Shown: positions 29,658 through 38,208 of the stretch, one piece after another
Numbering within the stretch: position 1 is the stretch's first letter
Layout: each line of letters opens with the position of its first letter
Assembly: GCF_002591975.1 (NCBI RefSeq)
Contig: NZ_NVQE01000001.1
Location: 62,001 to 126,000 of the forward strand
DNA from: Mycobacterium neglectum
Lineage (GTDB): Bacteria; Actinomycetota; Actinomycetes; Mycobacteriales; Mycobacteriaceae
Length of the DNA stretch: 64,000 nt
Reading direction: 5' to 3'
Made by a program: the position numbers and the translations under genes
Notes under the pieces: generated by a model
The model's database searches: none
Told to the model about the DNA's origin: nothing
The model's input: only the letters and a program-made list of their open reading frames with translations

Positions 29658-30845
29658 TCAGAACCTCCCGGGATCGGCGAGCACGGGCGCGAATGCCAAC
29701 TCGGCCGCGCCGATCACCAACGTATCGGCGCCGAGAGTCGCGGGTACCACGCGAACCAGGTCCCGTGGCGCCCCCATGCTGTGCCGCGCCAATTCGGCGC
29801 GCAGCACCGACGCGGCGCAGGCGGGGAAGACCCGCAGGAATCCGCCGAGCACGATCAGCCGTGGATTCAACATGTTGATGGCGTTGCCCAGAGCGATCGC
29901 CAACGCGCGTGTCTGCCGATCGAGCACATCGCTCTCCGCAGAGTTGGGGAGGGGCTGCGCGCCGCCGGGTGCGCTGTCGAGCTCGGCGAGCAGGCGAGCC
30001 AACGGCGCCTGGGTCACCTCGGTCTCCAGGCAGCCGACACTGCCGCAGTGGCATATCTCGCGACCACCGACGTAGGTATGCCCCAGTTCGCCCGCATAGC
30101 CGGCGACGCCCTCGAGCAGCCCGCCGGCCACCACGAAGCCGGCCCCTATACCGCTGGGCCCGCCGTTGACATAGATCAAATGATCGGCGTTGAGATGCGT
30201 GCCGAACAGGTGCTCGGCGATCGCGCCGACGTTGGCATCGTTGGCCGCATACACCGGCAATTTCATTGCTGCACTGAGCATCTGCCCGATCTCGACGTCA
30301 TGCCAGTCCAGGTTGGGCGCCAGTTGCACCGACGATTCAGGACCATGTACCAGCCCGGGCACCGCCACACCGACCGCCGTCAGCGCCTGACCCTCGCGTA
30401 GGCCCCGGCGGATCCGGCCGACCGCCTCCGCGGCGATGGCCACGGTGTCCGCCGCGGTCGGAATCCGCTCGGTCGGGCAGCGCACCATGTCCAGCACCGC
30501 ACCTCCCATCGCCACGAGTCCAACGGTGACGGCGTCGACCTCGGGGGTAACCGCCACCGCGAGCACCCGATCACCCGGGCGCACGATGGGACTGGGCCGC
30601 CCGACCTGCGATACCGACGGCGCCGGGGTCTCGTCGACCAGGCCCCGCGCCACCAACTCCTCGACCAGATCCTTGGTCGTCGATCGCGACAGCCCGGTGT
30701 GGCGGGTCAACTCGGCGCGACTGAGTGCCCGGTGATGGTGCACCAGGGTGAGGACGCTGGACAGATTGCGTCGCCGAACGTCGTCGGTGCTGGTTCCCAC
30801 CCGAACAGCCCGATGGTCTTCCGATCCGTTCACCGACACACCCAT
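29658..30845 (-). CDS. ROK family transcriptional repressor (XylR-like)
   Basis: A 395-residue ROK regulator. The N-terminal winged helix (about 20-75) contains RRRNLSSVLTLVHHHRALSRAELTRHTGLSRSTTKDLVEELVARGLVDE. The sugar-kinase-like domain shows VGVAVPGLVHG, NDANVGAIAEHLFG, IGAGFVVAGGLLEGVAGYAGELGH and the ROK zinc motif GREICHCGSVGCLETEV (His plus three Cys). The long upstream frame (to 31088) overlaps xylA antisense; the ATG at 30845 (MGVSVNGSEDHRAV) precedes the HTH at normal distance. It is divergent from xylA with an operator-like palindrome between, so it is probably the xylose-responsive repressor of the adjacent genes and of itself. Its stop lies 5 bases from the dnaE2 SOS box. Confidence 0.9.
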   Translation of the reverse strand: MGVSVNGSEDHRAVRVGTSTDDVRRRNLSSVLTLVHHHRALSRAELTRHTGLSRSTTKDLVEELVARGLVDETPAPSVSQVGRPSPIVRPGDRVLAVAVTPEVDAVTVGLVAMGGAVLDMVRCPTERIPTAADTVAIAAEAVGRIRRGLREGQALTAVGVAVPGLVHGPESSVQLAPNLDWHDVEIGQMLSAAMKLPVYAANDANVGAIAEHLFGTHLNADHLIYVNGGPSGIGAGFVVAGGLLEGVAGYAGELGHTYVGGREICHCGSVGCLETEVTQAPLARLLAELDSAPGGAQPLPNSAESDVLDRQTRALAIALGNAINMLNPRLIVLGGFLRVFPACAASVLRAELARHSMGAPRDLVRVVPATLGADTLVIGAAELAFAPVLADPGRF

Positions 30846-30860
30846 TCCCCACTTTCGGCC

Positions 30861-30890
30861 TTGACAGTGTCGCAGGACACATCTTATGTT
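30861..30890 (+). promoter_or_regulatory. Probable SigA-type promoter of xylA
   Basis: TTGACA (30861-30866) and TATGTT (30885-30890) are separated by 18 bases, giving a consensus -35 and a fair -10. The predicted transcription start near 30897 leaves a leader of about 70 bases before the xylA ATG. The ROK operator candidate overlaps the -10 and start site. Confidence 0.6.
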
Positions 30891-30905
30891 CGCACGGAGA
30901 ACAAA
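30885..30905. promoter_or_regulatory. Candidate ROK-repressor operator
   Basis: TGTTC (30887-30891) and GAACA (30899-30903) form an inverted repeat with 7 bases between, flanked by T/A-rich arms on both sides. Operators of ROK repressors such as XylR and NagC are A/T-flanked palindromes of this general form. It overlaps the -10 of the xylA promoter, which fits repression. Inferred from position and symmetry. Confidence 0.5.
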
Positions 30906-30966
30906 ATACAGGTTCATCGCAGATTCGCCCGCACTGTGCAGGTGCCACGATTCCCGAGGAGCACCA

Positions 30967-32190
30967 ATGACCGTCCTGGAGTCCAGCGTCCCGACGTCGG
31001 AACGGCTGACACCGAGCCCATCCGACAAATTTTCGTTCGGGCTGTGGACCATCGGCTGGCCGGGCGTGGACCCGTTCGGCGTCGCCACCCGGCCCGCGGT
31101 AGACGTCGTCGAAGCCGTGGAGCGACTGGCCGCGCTGGGGGCCTACGGGCTGACGTTGCACGATGACGACCTGTTCGCGTTCGGCAGCTCCGACTCCGAG
31201 CGCCGGCGGATGATCAACCGTCTGACCTCCGCATTGAGCGCCTCGGGTCTGGTCGTGCCGATGGTCACTACAAACCTGTTCACCCAGCCGGTGTTCAAGG
31301 ACGGCGGCTTCACCAGCAACGACCGGGGCGTGCGCCGCTTCGCCTTGCGCAAAGTCCTGCGCAACATCGATCTGGCCACCGAACTCGGTGCCGACACCTT
31401 CGTGATGTGGGGCGGAAGGGAAGGTAGCGAATACGACTCGGCCAAGGACGTCCAGGCTGCCCTGGAACGCTATCGCGAGGCACTGGACATGTTGTGCGAG
31501 TACGTGATCGACCAGGGCAGCGGACTTCGGTTCGCGATCGAGCCCAAGCCCAACGAGCCGCGCGGCGACATCCTGCTGCCCACGGTGGGGCATGCGTTGG
31601 CGTTCATCGAGACACTCGCGCACCCGGAGATGGTCGGCGTCAATCCCGAGACCGGCCACGAGCAGATGGCCGGGCTGAACTTCGTGCACGGCATCAGCCA
31701 GGCGCTCTACAGCGGCAAGCTCTTCCACATCGACCTCAACGGCCAACGCGGCATCAAATTCGACCAAGACCTGGTGTTCGGCCACGGTGATCTGGCCAAC
31801 GCCTTCGCATTGGTCGACCTGCTCGAGCACGGCGGTCCCGAAGGCGGCCCGGCCTATGACGGACCGCGGCATTTCGACTACAAACCCAGCCGCACTGAAG
31901 ACGCCGACGGGGTATGGGCGTCGGCGGCAGCCAACATGCGGATGTACCTGTTGCTGCGCGAGCGCGCCGCGGCGTTCCGCTCCGACCCGGCCGTGCACGA
32001 GGCGATGGCGGCGGCCAAAGTGTCCGAATTGCGCGAACCCACGTTGGCAGCCGGCGAGACCTATGCCGATCTACTGGCAGACCCGACCGCCTACGAACGG
32101 TTCGACACCGGCGCGTACTTCGGTGGAAAAGGTTGTGGCTTCGTGGCTCTCAACCAGCTGGCGATCGAGCACCTGATGGGCGCGCGGTGA
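30967..32190 (+). CDS. xylA: Xylose isomerase
   Basis: A 407-residue TIM-barrel xylose isomerase of the actinobacterial class I type. All active-site elements are visible: [30 protein letters not shown] (His and Asp that open the sugar ring), [26 protein letters not shown] (metal-1 Glu and catalytic Lys), [17 protein letters not shown] (Glu, His) and [17 protein letters not shown] (Asp metal ligands). It converts D-xylose to D-xylulose and also glucose to fructose. The ATG at 30967 follows a GAGGAG ribosome site at about 30956. It is divergent from the ROK repressor and followed by a sugar ABC transporter. No xylulokinase gene is present in the window. Confidence 0.96.
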   Translation: MTVLESSVPTSERLTPSPSDKFSFGLWTIGWPGVDPFGVATRPAVDVVEAVERLAALGAYGLTLHDDDLFAFGSSDSERRRMINRLTSALSASGLVVPMVTTNLFTQPVFKDGGFTSNDRGVRRFALRKVLRNIDLATELGADTFVMWGGREGSEYDSAKDVQAALERYREALDMLCEYVIDQGSGLRFAIEPKPNEPRGDILLPTVGHALAFIETLAHPEMVGVNPETGHEQMAGLNFVHGISQALYSGKLFHIDLNGQRGIKFDQDLVFGHGDLANAFALVDLLEHGGPEGGPAYDGPRHFDYKPSRTEDADGVWASAAANMRMYLLLRERAAAFRSDPAVHEAMAAAKVSELREPTLAAGETYADLLADPTAYERFDTGAYFGGKGCGFVALNQLAIEHLMGAR

Positions 32191-32227
32191 GGAGCGCGCG
32201 GACCGAAACCGGCAATCTCGCTCGTAA

Positions 32228-32243
32228 AGTGATCTAGGTCACG
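32228..32243. promoter_or_regulatory. CRP-like site upstream of the sugar ABC transporter
   Basis: AGTGATCTAGGTCACG fits the mycobacterial CRP pattern TGTGA-N6-TCACA with both GTGA and TCAC core halves intact. It lies about 52-67 bases before the start of the binding-protein gene, in the 104-base gap after xylA. This suggests cAMP-CRP control of sugar uptake separately from the ROK promoter ahead of xylA. Confidence 0.6.
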
Positions 32244-32294
32244 ATGTATGTGATGTCGCACAACAAAATCCACGACCCAATCGGAGGAGTCTTT

Positions 32295-33368
32295 GTGAAA
32301 CGAACCAGCACCCTGCTCGTCGTAGCAGTCATCGGGGTCAGCCTGACGCTGACGGCCTGCGGGTCGGACTCGGGCTCAGGCACGGACTCCGCAGCGGCGA
32401 CGGGCAAGGTCGGCGTCATCCTGCCGGACACCAAGTCGTCTGTCCGCTGGGAGACCAAGGACCGCCCCGCGCTGGAGGCCGCGTTCAAGAGCGCAGGCGT
32501 CGACTTCACCATTCAGAACGCCGAAGGGTCCGCTGACACGATGGCCACCATCGCCGACGGGATGATCGCCGACGGCGTCACCGTACTGGCGATCGTCAAC
32601 CTCGACTCGGATAGTGGTGCCTCGATTCAGGAGAAGGCGGCCGCCCAGGGCGTCAAGACCATCGACTACGACCGCCTGACCCTGGGTGGCTCCGCCGACG
32701 TCTACGTCTCGTTCGACAACACCAAGGTCGGTGAACTCCAGGGCCAGGGACTCGTCGACTGCCTCGGCGGCAAGCCGGCGAATGTCGTGTTCCTCAACGG
32801 CTCTCCGACCGACAACAACGCGACATTGTTCAGCGAGGGCGCCCATTCGGTCATCGACGCCACGCCGACGATCACCAACGTCGGCGAACAGGCGGTGCCG
32901 GACTGGGACAACGACAAAGCGGTCACCATCTTCGAGCAGCTCTATACCGCCGCCGACGGGCGTGTCGACGGGGTGTACGCGGCCAACGACGGTTTGGCCG
33001 GGTCGGTCGTCTCGATCCTCGAGAAGAACAAGCGAGCCGGCCAGGTGCCGGTCACAGGTCAGGACGCGACAGTCGAAGGCCTGCAGAACATCCTCGCCGG
33101 AACCCAGTGCATGACCGTCTACAAGTCAGCCACCGAAGAGGCCAACGCGCTGGCCGAAGTGGCGATCGCACTCTCCAAGGGTGAGGAGCCGACGACCAGC
33201 AGCACCTCACGCGACGACACTGGCGGACGCGACGTTCCGTCGGTGCTGCTGACGCCGAAGTCGATCACCAAGGACACGGTGGGCGTTGTGTTCGAGGACG
33301 GCGGACAGTCCAAGGACGACGTGTGCACCGGGCAGTTCGCGCCCATGTGCGCCGCCGCAGGAGTCTGA
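32295..33368 (+). CDS. xylF: Sugar-binding lipoprotein of ABC transporter (XylF-like)
   Basis: A 357-residue periplasmic-binding-protein type 1 (XylF/ChvE group). A lipoprotein signal (KRTSTLLVVAVIGVSLTLTACGSD) has lipobox LTAC with Cys at about residue 22, so the protein is anchored outside the cytoplasmic membrane. Family signatures are GKVGVILPDTKSSVRWETKD, VTVLAIVNLDSDSGASIQEKAAAQGVKTIDYDRLTLGG and YVSFDNTKVGELQG, the ligand-contact motifs of xylose/arabinose binders. The frame opens upstream, but the GTG at 32295 has a perfect GGAGGAG ribosome site (32283-32289) and starts the signal peptide. It is followed six bases later by the ATPase gene. The xylose assignment rests on the xylA/ROK context. 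Confidence 0.9.
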   Translation: MKRTSTLLVVAVIGVSLTLTACGSDSGSGTDSAAATGKVGVILPDTKSSVRWETKDRPALEAAFKSAGVDFTIQNAEGSADTMATIADGMIADGVTVLAIVNLDSDSGASIQEKAAAQGVKTIDYDRLTLGGSADVYVSFDNTKVGELQGQGLVDCLGGKPANVVFLNGSPTDNNATLFSEGAHSVIDATPTITNVGEQAVPDWDNDKAVTIFEQLYTAADGRVDGVYAANDGLAGSVVSILEKNKRAGQVPVTGQDATVEGLQNILAGTQCMTVYKSATEEANALAEVAIALSKGEEPTTSSTSRDDTGGRDVPSVLLTPKSITKDTVGVVFEDGGQSKDDVCTGQFAPMCAAAGV

Positions 33369-33374
33369 CTGCCG

Positions 33375-34169
33375 ATGACCTCCGTGTCCGGCGCGGCCGA
33401 ACCGATCCTCGAATTGCAGGGTGTCAACAAGAGTTTCGGCGTCGTCCATGTGCTCCATGACGTCGACTTCCGCGTTTACCCCGGCCAGGTGACGGCCCTG
33501 GTCGGGGACAACGGCGCCGGAAAATCGACATTGGTCAAGGCGATCGCCGGGATTCACCCCATCGACACCGGCACCTACCTGTTCGAGGGCAAGCCCGTGA
33601 CCGTGCACAGTCCCAACGAGGTGTCAGCGCTCGGCGTCGAAGTCGTCTACCAGGACTTGGCGCTGTGCGACAACCTCGACATCGTCGAGAACATGTTTCT
33701 GGGAAGGGAACTCACGACCAGAGGGCTGCTCGACGAGGCCCGAATGGAGACGATGGCCCGTCAGGCCCTGACCTCGCTGTCGGTGCGCACGGTCAAGTCC
33801 GTGCGTCAGACGGTGGCGAGCCTGTCCGGGGGCCAACGCCAGACGGTGGCGATCGCGAAGTCGGTGCTGTGGAACTCCAAAGTGGTCCTGCTCGACGAAC
33901 CCACCGCAGCCCTCGGCGTCGCGCAGACGCGTCAGGTGATCGATCTGGTGCGCAGGCTCGCCGATCAAGGTCTGGGAGTTGTGCTGATATCCCACAACAT
34001 GGCCGACGTCTTCGAGGTCGCCGACCGGATCTGCGCGCTCTACCTCGGACGGGTGGCCGCCGACGTCAAGGCCTCCGACGTCACCCACGGCCAGATCGTG
34101 GAGCTCATCACCGCTGGCCGTTCCGGCAGCCTCGGCCTCGCTACCGCGCAGGCCGCAGAGTCGATGTGA
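33375..34169 (+). CDS. xylG: Sugar ABC transporter ATP-binding protein (XylG-like, single domain)
   Basis: A 264-residue ABC ATPase of the carbohydrate (CUT2) group. Walker A is GDNGAGKSTL, Q-loop region VVYQDLALCDNLDIVENMFLGREL, signature LSGGQRQTVAIAK and Walker B VVLLDEPTAALG followed by the switch His in VVLISHNMADVF. Classical XylG/RbsA proteins have two fused nucleotide-binding domains (about 500 residues); this one has a single domain, as in the FrcA/ fructose-type CUT2 systems, and must dimerise. The ATG at 33375 begins six bases after the binding-protein stop. It energises sugar uptake through the permease encoded next. Confidence 0.9.
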   Translation: MTSVSGAAEPILELQGVNKSFGVVHVLHDVDFRVYPGQVTALVGDNGAGKSTLVKAIAGIHPIDTGTYLFEGKPVTVHSPNEVSALGVEVVYQDLALCDNLDIVENMFLGRELTTRGLLDEARMETMARQALTSLSVRTVKSVRQTVASLSGGQRQTVAIAKSVLWNSKVVLLDEPTAALGVAQTRQVIDLVRRLADQGLGVVLISHNMADVFEVADRICALYLGRVAADVKASDVTHGQIVELITAGRSGSLGLATAQAAESM

Positions 34170-34213
34170 CCTCCGATGAGGATGACCGAGATGGAAATCT
34201 GAGGGAAGCCCAT

Positions 34214-35503
34214 ATGGCGAGCGAAATAAGCACTGTCAGTTCTGGATCCGACGTCACCCTTGCCGACGGCGACTTCGCCGGCGACGCCCACCCCGATGGG
34301 ACGTTCGGTGACGCGGTACGTGGCTACCTGCAGCGCGTCCGCGGCGGGGATATGGGTTCGCTGCCCGCGATCCTGGGCCTCGTCGTGCTGTTCGTGGTGT
34401 TCGGTCTGGCCAACGACCGCTTCCTGTCGGCATTGAACCTGGCCAACCTCGTCACGCAGGCCGGGTCCATCTGCGTGCTCGCGATGGGGCTGGTGTTCGT
34501 GCTGCTGCTCGGCGACATCGACCTGTCCGCAGGAGTGGCAGGCGGGGTATCGGCATGTGCGACTGCGCTGATCGTCGTCAACCTGAGCTGGCCGTGGTGG
34601 GCTGCGATCTTGGCAGGCATTTCCTGCGGCGCGTTGATCGGCCTCGCCATCGGTGTGCTGCGCGCCAAACTCGGGATTCCGTCGTTTGTGGTCACGTTGG
34701 CGTTCTTCCTCGGCCTGCAGGGAGTGACGCTGAAACTCATCGGCGAGGGCGGGTCGGTCCGAGTCGACGATCCAGCGATCCGCGGCCTGACGATCAGCAA
34801 TCTGCCCGTTTCCATCGGCTGGGCGATCGCGCTGACACTGGTGATCGGCATCGCCGGCCTCGAGATCTACCAATACCGGCGCAAGAAGGCCCTGCAGCTG
34901 TCGCACGCTCCACTCGGCGTGGTCGTCGCGCGCGTATCCGCTGTGGCCGCAGTCGTTCTCGGAGTCACGTTCGTGCTCAGTGTCAACCGCAGTGTCAACT
35001 CCAGCGTGGAGATCAGCGGTATTCCGTATGTGCTGCCGTTGATCCTGGTGCTGCTCATCGCGATGACGCTCGTACTCAAGCGCACGTCTTACGGCAGGCA
35101 CATTTATGCCGTCGGCGGTAACGCCGAGGCTGCGCGCCGCGCAGGCATCTCCGTCGACCGCATCCGGGTTTCGGTGTTCATCGTCTGCTCGTCGTTGGCT
35201 GCGTTGAGCGGAATCATCGCGGCGTCCTATGCGGGAAAGGTGTCAGCGGCCTCTGGCGCGGGCAACGTACTGCTGTACGCGGTCGGCGCGGCCGTCATCG
35301 GCGGCACCAGCCTGTTCGGCGGTAAGGGCCGGGCCATCGACGCGGTGATCGGTGGCGTCGTGGTCGCGACGATCGCCAACGGACTCGGCCTGCTCAATCA
35401 GTCTTCCTATATCAACTTCCTGGTCACCGGCGGAGTGCTACTCCTGGCGGCAAGCGTGGATGCGATTTCCCGCAGACGACGTTCCTCCACCGGCCTGGGG
35501 TAA
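34214..35503 (+). CDS. xylH: Sugar ABC transporter permease (XylH-like)
   Basis: A 429-residue CUT2 permease with an N-terminal cytoplasmic stretch of about 45 residues and about ten hydrophobic helices. Family landmarks are VLAMGLVFVLLLGDIDLSAGVAGGVSACATALIV, IGVLRAKLGIPSFVVTLAFFLGLQGV, the ATPase-coupling loop YGRHIYAVGGNAEAARRAGISVDRIRVSVF (EAA-like), and AAVIGGTSLFGGKGRAIDAVIGGVVVATIANGLGLLN. The length of about 430 is the XylH size rather than the RbsC size of about 320. The ATG at 34214 has a GAGGGA ribosome site at 34201-34206; the longer frame starting within xylG is a shadow. It completes the three-gene transporter and converges on the HNH gene. Confidence 0.9.
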   Translation: MASEISTVSSGSDVTLADGDFAGDAHPDGTFGDAVRGYLQRVRGGDMGSLPAILGLVVLFVVFGLANDRFLSALNLANLVTQAGSICVLAMGLVFVLLLGDIDLSAGVAGGVSACATALIVVNLSWPWWAAILAGISCGALIGLAIGVLRAKLGIPSFVVTLAFFLGLQGVTLKLIGEGGSVRVDDPAIRGLTISNLPVSIGWAIALTLVIGIAGLEIYQYRRKKALQLSHAPLGVVVARVSAVAAVVLGVTFVLSVNRSVNSSVEISGIPYVLPLILVLLIAMTLVLKRTSYGRHIYAVGGNAEAARRAGISVDRIRVSVFIVCSSLAALSGIIAASYAGKVSAASGAGNVLLYAVGAAVIGGTSLFGGKGRAIDAVIGGVVVATIANGLGLLNQSSYINFLVTGGVLLLAASVDAISRRRRSSTGLG

Positions 35504-35578
35504 CGCTTCTGCTCAGAGGGCGCCGACGCTGACGGGTCGACGCCGCGCCGCCCAACAGCCCTGGTAGTCATGCGACTC

Positions 35579-36964
35579 CTACTCCCCCGCGTGGTCCGGC
35601 GGGTCGGGATCGCTACGCAGCAGTTCTTCGGGATGGTGTGCCTGGTTGATCTCGGGAGGTCGAGTCCCGTCCGTCCACGCCAGCCGCCCACTGTCGGTGA
35701 CCGTCGTCCGCCATCGGCCCTTGCTCACCTCCGCGTGGTCGGGCCCGCAGGCGAAGAACAGAAGGTCGGCGTTGGTGGCGCCGCCGACGGCCCAGTCGGT
35801 GCTGTGGTGCACCTCGGAGTGATAGCCGGGCTCAAGACAATTCGGGCGCGTGCATCCGCCGTCGCGTGAATAACAGATGATGCGCTGGTCGGCGGTTGCC
35901 ACACGCCTCTGACGACCGAGGTAGATCGGCCGCTCGCTGTGATCCTCGAATACGGCCAAGTAATGGATGCCGTCGGTAGCCATCCGAATCAGATCACGCA
36001 TCGGCAGCGCGGTATCGCCACCGGTGCGCGCCGGCGAGGGCATCGGAATGTCGGGATCGATCACGGCGTGGGCGGCCTGGTTGAGTTCTGCCAATGTGGT
36101 GCGGGCGATCACGGTGACGGCATGACCGCGGTGGGCGCCCAACTGCCCCGACGCAATACCGGCTTTGAGCCCGAGCTTGATGCCGTCGTGACGCCGCTGT
36201 GAAGTGCTGCGGTCATCGGGCGATTCGGTCAGTGCCCCGTCGGGCAGATGTCGGCCCGGACGCACCGCGGCAGTGGTTGTTTCGACATAGCAGCGGGTCT
36301 CCGGGTCGATCCACCCGGATAACCGCGACATCCCGTCGGGCCCCTGCCGCCCTAGCACCATGCCACGCCGACGCGCGCGGTCGGCTTCATCGAAATCACC
36401 GTCAGGATTGAAGATCTCATCTATACGGCGGCCGGCCGCCTTCACGATCTCGGCGTCGTTCTTGACCGCCTCGCGGACCAGGCTACGTTCGACCTCCACC
36501 CGGTCTTCTGCCGACACACACGACGGCAACCTGTCCATCGTCCTTTTGATTTCCTGCAGATGGTCTTCACCGACCGCACCCGCCGCAACGGCGTCGGCGA
36601 CCAGTGGGAGTTCCGGTGGCAGCGGCGGACCGGTGAGCTGACGGCGCGGCCGGATGCGCTCGGCCATTTTCATTCGCCGCTTGATCTCGTTGCGCGGTAT
36701 GTGCAGACGCGCCCACAGACTGTCGATCAGCCCGCTGACCAATCCCACCTCATCCGGCGGGTCGGCGATCTGGCCGAACACCCGATACATCAATCCGCGG
36801 TTGGTGCGCTCCTGCGTCTCCAGGCGCTCGGCCATCTCGACGCGAAACAGGCTGCCCACCTCGTCGGAGGACAACTCACGCATCTCGGTGTAGGCGGCAT
36901 CGACCTGATTCAGCAGTACACGAAACCGCTCGCGCGCTGCCGATCCGGTGATGAATTCGCCCAT
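35579..36964 (-). CDS. DUF222 / HNH endonuclease domain protein (13E12 repeat family)
   Basis: A 461-residue member of the abundant mycobacterial REP13E12 family. The N-terminal DUF222 region spans about residues 10-330 (for example LWARLHIPRNEIKRRMKMAERI and LQEIKRTMDRLPS). The C-terminal HNH motif reads RIICYSRDGGCTRPNCLEPGYHSEVHHSTDWAVGGATNADLLFFACGPDH, with the two CxxC-like cysteines and the HH pair. The family is repeated in mycobacterial genomes, is sometimes associated with phage integration sites, and its activity is largely unproven. This copy appears full-length and intact. It converges on xylH with 75 bases between, in which no clear terminator was seen, and lies 115 bases from the next gene upstream. 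Confidence 0.88.
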   Translation of the reverse strand: MGEFITGSAARERFRVLLNQVDAAYTEMRELSSDEVGSLFRVEMAERLETQERTNRGLMYRVFGQIADPPDEVGLVSGLIDSLWARLHIPRNEIKRRMKMAERIRPRRQLTGPPLPPELPLVADAVAAGAVGEDHLQEIKRTMDRLPSCVSAEDRVEVERSLVREAVKNDAEIVKAAGRRIDEIFNPDGDFDEADRARRRGMVLGRQGPDGMSRLSGWIDPETRCYVETTTAAVRPGRHLPDGALTESPDDRSTSQRRHDGIKLGLKAGIASGQLGAHRGHAVTVIARTTLAELNQAAHAVIDPDIPMPSPARTGGDTALPMRDLIRMATDGIHYLAVFEDHSERPIYLGRQRRVATADQRIICYSRDGGCTRPNCLEPGYHSEVHHSTDWAVGGATNADLLFFACGPDHAEVSKGRWRTTVTDSGRLAWTDGTRPPEINQAHHPEELLRSDPDPPDHAGE

Positions 36965-37079
36965 ACCACAACGCTAATGACACCGACCGCCAGAACCGGT
37001 CGGCCCCGATCCCACCGAGCCAAACCTGTGGATCAATCCCCGATTGGGGATAGACCCACCAAAATGTCAGTGCCAGGTG

Positions 37080-38144
37080 CTAGTCGAAGACGACGACAGC
37101 GCGACCGACGACGTCTCCCCGCGCCAATGCCTCCAGCTTGCCGTTGATGTCATCGAGTGCGACAGGGACAACGGTGTGTTTGATGAGTCCCTGACTCGCG
37201 AGTGCGAGCACCTCGCCGAGATCGTCGTAGTTACCCCAGAACGAGCCGAAGTACGACTTCTCTCCGTTGGTGAACGGCAGCAGCGGTAAGACCACCTTCT
37301 GACCCATGAGACCGACGCAGGTGAGCGCGCCCTCCCGGGCCAGGACCGCCGCGCCAAGCGCCAAGCCGTCTTCGGCTCCGGCGCAGTCGAGGATCGCGTC
37401 GGCGTCGCGCCGGCCCGTCAGGTCTTCGAGTGCGTCCTGAACCTCTTCGGCTGTCTTGCCGCGGGTGTTGACGGTGTGGTGGGCACCGTTCTCCATTGCC
37501 AGGGAAAGCTTTTCGTCACTGCGCGCGAAGGCCACGACGGTCGCACCACCGCCGAGCAGACGGGCGTATTGGACCCCGTAGCTCCCGAGACCGCCGATGC
37601 CGTTGACGACGACCGTGCGGCCCGCGCCGAGTTTTCCGGCCTGCCGCAGCTTCTTCATCCCGCGGTACGGCGTGAGCCCCGCATCGGTCAGTGGTGCCAG
37701 CGTTTCGGGCCGTGTGTCGACCCCGTCCGGAACGGCGATGACGTGGCGGTACGGAACGGGCATGTACTCCGCGAACCCGCCGGGCGGCCCGAATCCGGCC
37801 ATCTGTCCGTTGCCGCATATCTGCTCGTTGCCTTCGCGACACTGCCGACACGTCCCGTCGCCCCAGTTCGGGTTGACCACCACAAGATCGCCTTCGGCGA
37901 GACCGTCTGCCACGTCGGCGCCGAGCGCGGCGATCCGTCCCGCGACCTCATGCCCAGGAGTGATCGGGGCCGTCAGTGGCGCACCGTGGGTGAAGTAGCC
38001 CTCCATGAGCTGGCAGTCGCTGCGGCACATGCCTGTCGCGGCGACCTTGACGAGAACATCGTCGGGGCCGATATCGGGAACCGGCACATCCTCGATCTTC
38101 AACGGTTGGTTGTACCCGTGCATTCGGGCCGCACGCATCTGCAT
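37080..38144 (-). CDS. Zinc-type alcohol dehydrogenase (MDR family)
   Basis: A 354-residue medium-chain dehydrogenase. The catalytic zinc site is visible in ATGMCRSDCQ (Cys) and TPGHEVAG (His-Glu); the NAD(P) site is VVNGIGGLGSYGVQYARLLG. The structural zinc loop NPNWGDGTCRQCREGNEQIC keeps three cysteines but has Asp where the first Cys normally stands. It should oxidise an alcohol or reduce an aldehyde using NAD(H); the substrate is unknown. A TTG at 38162 is the furthest start; MQMRAARMHGYN (38144) or MRAARMHGYN (38138) is more natural, and none has a strong ribosome site. It lies between the HNH gene and the permease on the same strand. Confidence 0.87.
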   Translation of the reverse strand: MQMRAARMHGYNQPLKIEDVPVPDIGPDDVLVKVAATGMCRSDCQLMEGYFTHGAPLTAPITPGHEVAGRIAALGADVADGLAEGDLVVVNPNWGDGTCRQCREGNEQICGNGQMAGFGPPGGFAEYMPVPYRHVIAVPDGVDTRPETLAPLTDAGLTPYRGMKKLRQAGKLGAGRTVVVNGIGGLGSYGVQYARLLGGGATVVAFARSDEKLSLAMENGAHHTVNTRGKTAEEVQDALEDLTGRRDADAILDCAGAEDGLALGAAVLAREGALTCVGLMGQKVVLPLLPFTNGEKSYFGSFWGNYDDLGEVLALASQGLIKHTVVPVALDDINGKLEALARGDVVGRAVVVFD

Positions 38145-38208
38145 GGAAAGAGTCAACCGCAAACGCAGACCGTTCCAGTGGCGTATTCGTGCTCGATTTG
38201 TGCCCGTT

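Noticed and set aside
35504..35578. Terminator hairpin between xylH and the HNH gene
   Set aside because: GC-rich partial complementarity is present, but no stem longer than about five uninterrupted pairs could be drawn.
35579..36964. HNH/13E12 gene as an insertion sequence or phage remnant
   Set aside because: The gene is intact, with no flanking inverted repeats, target duplications, integrase or attachment site in view.
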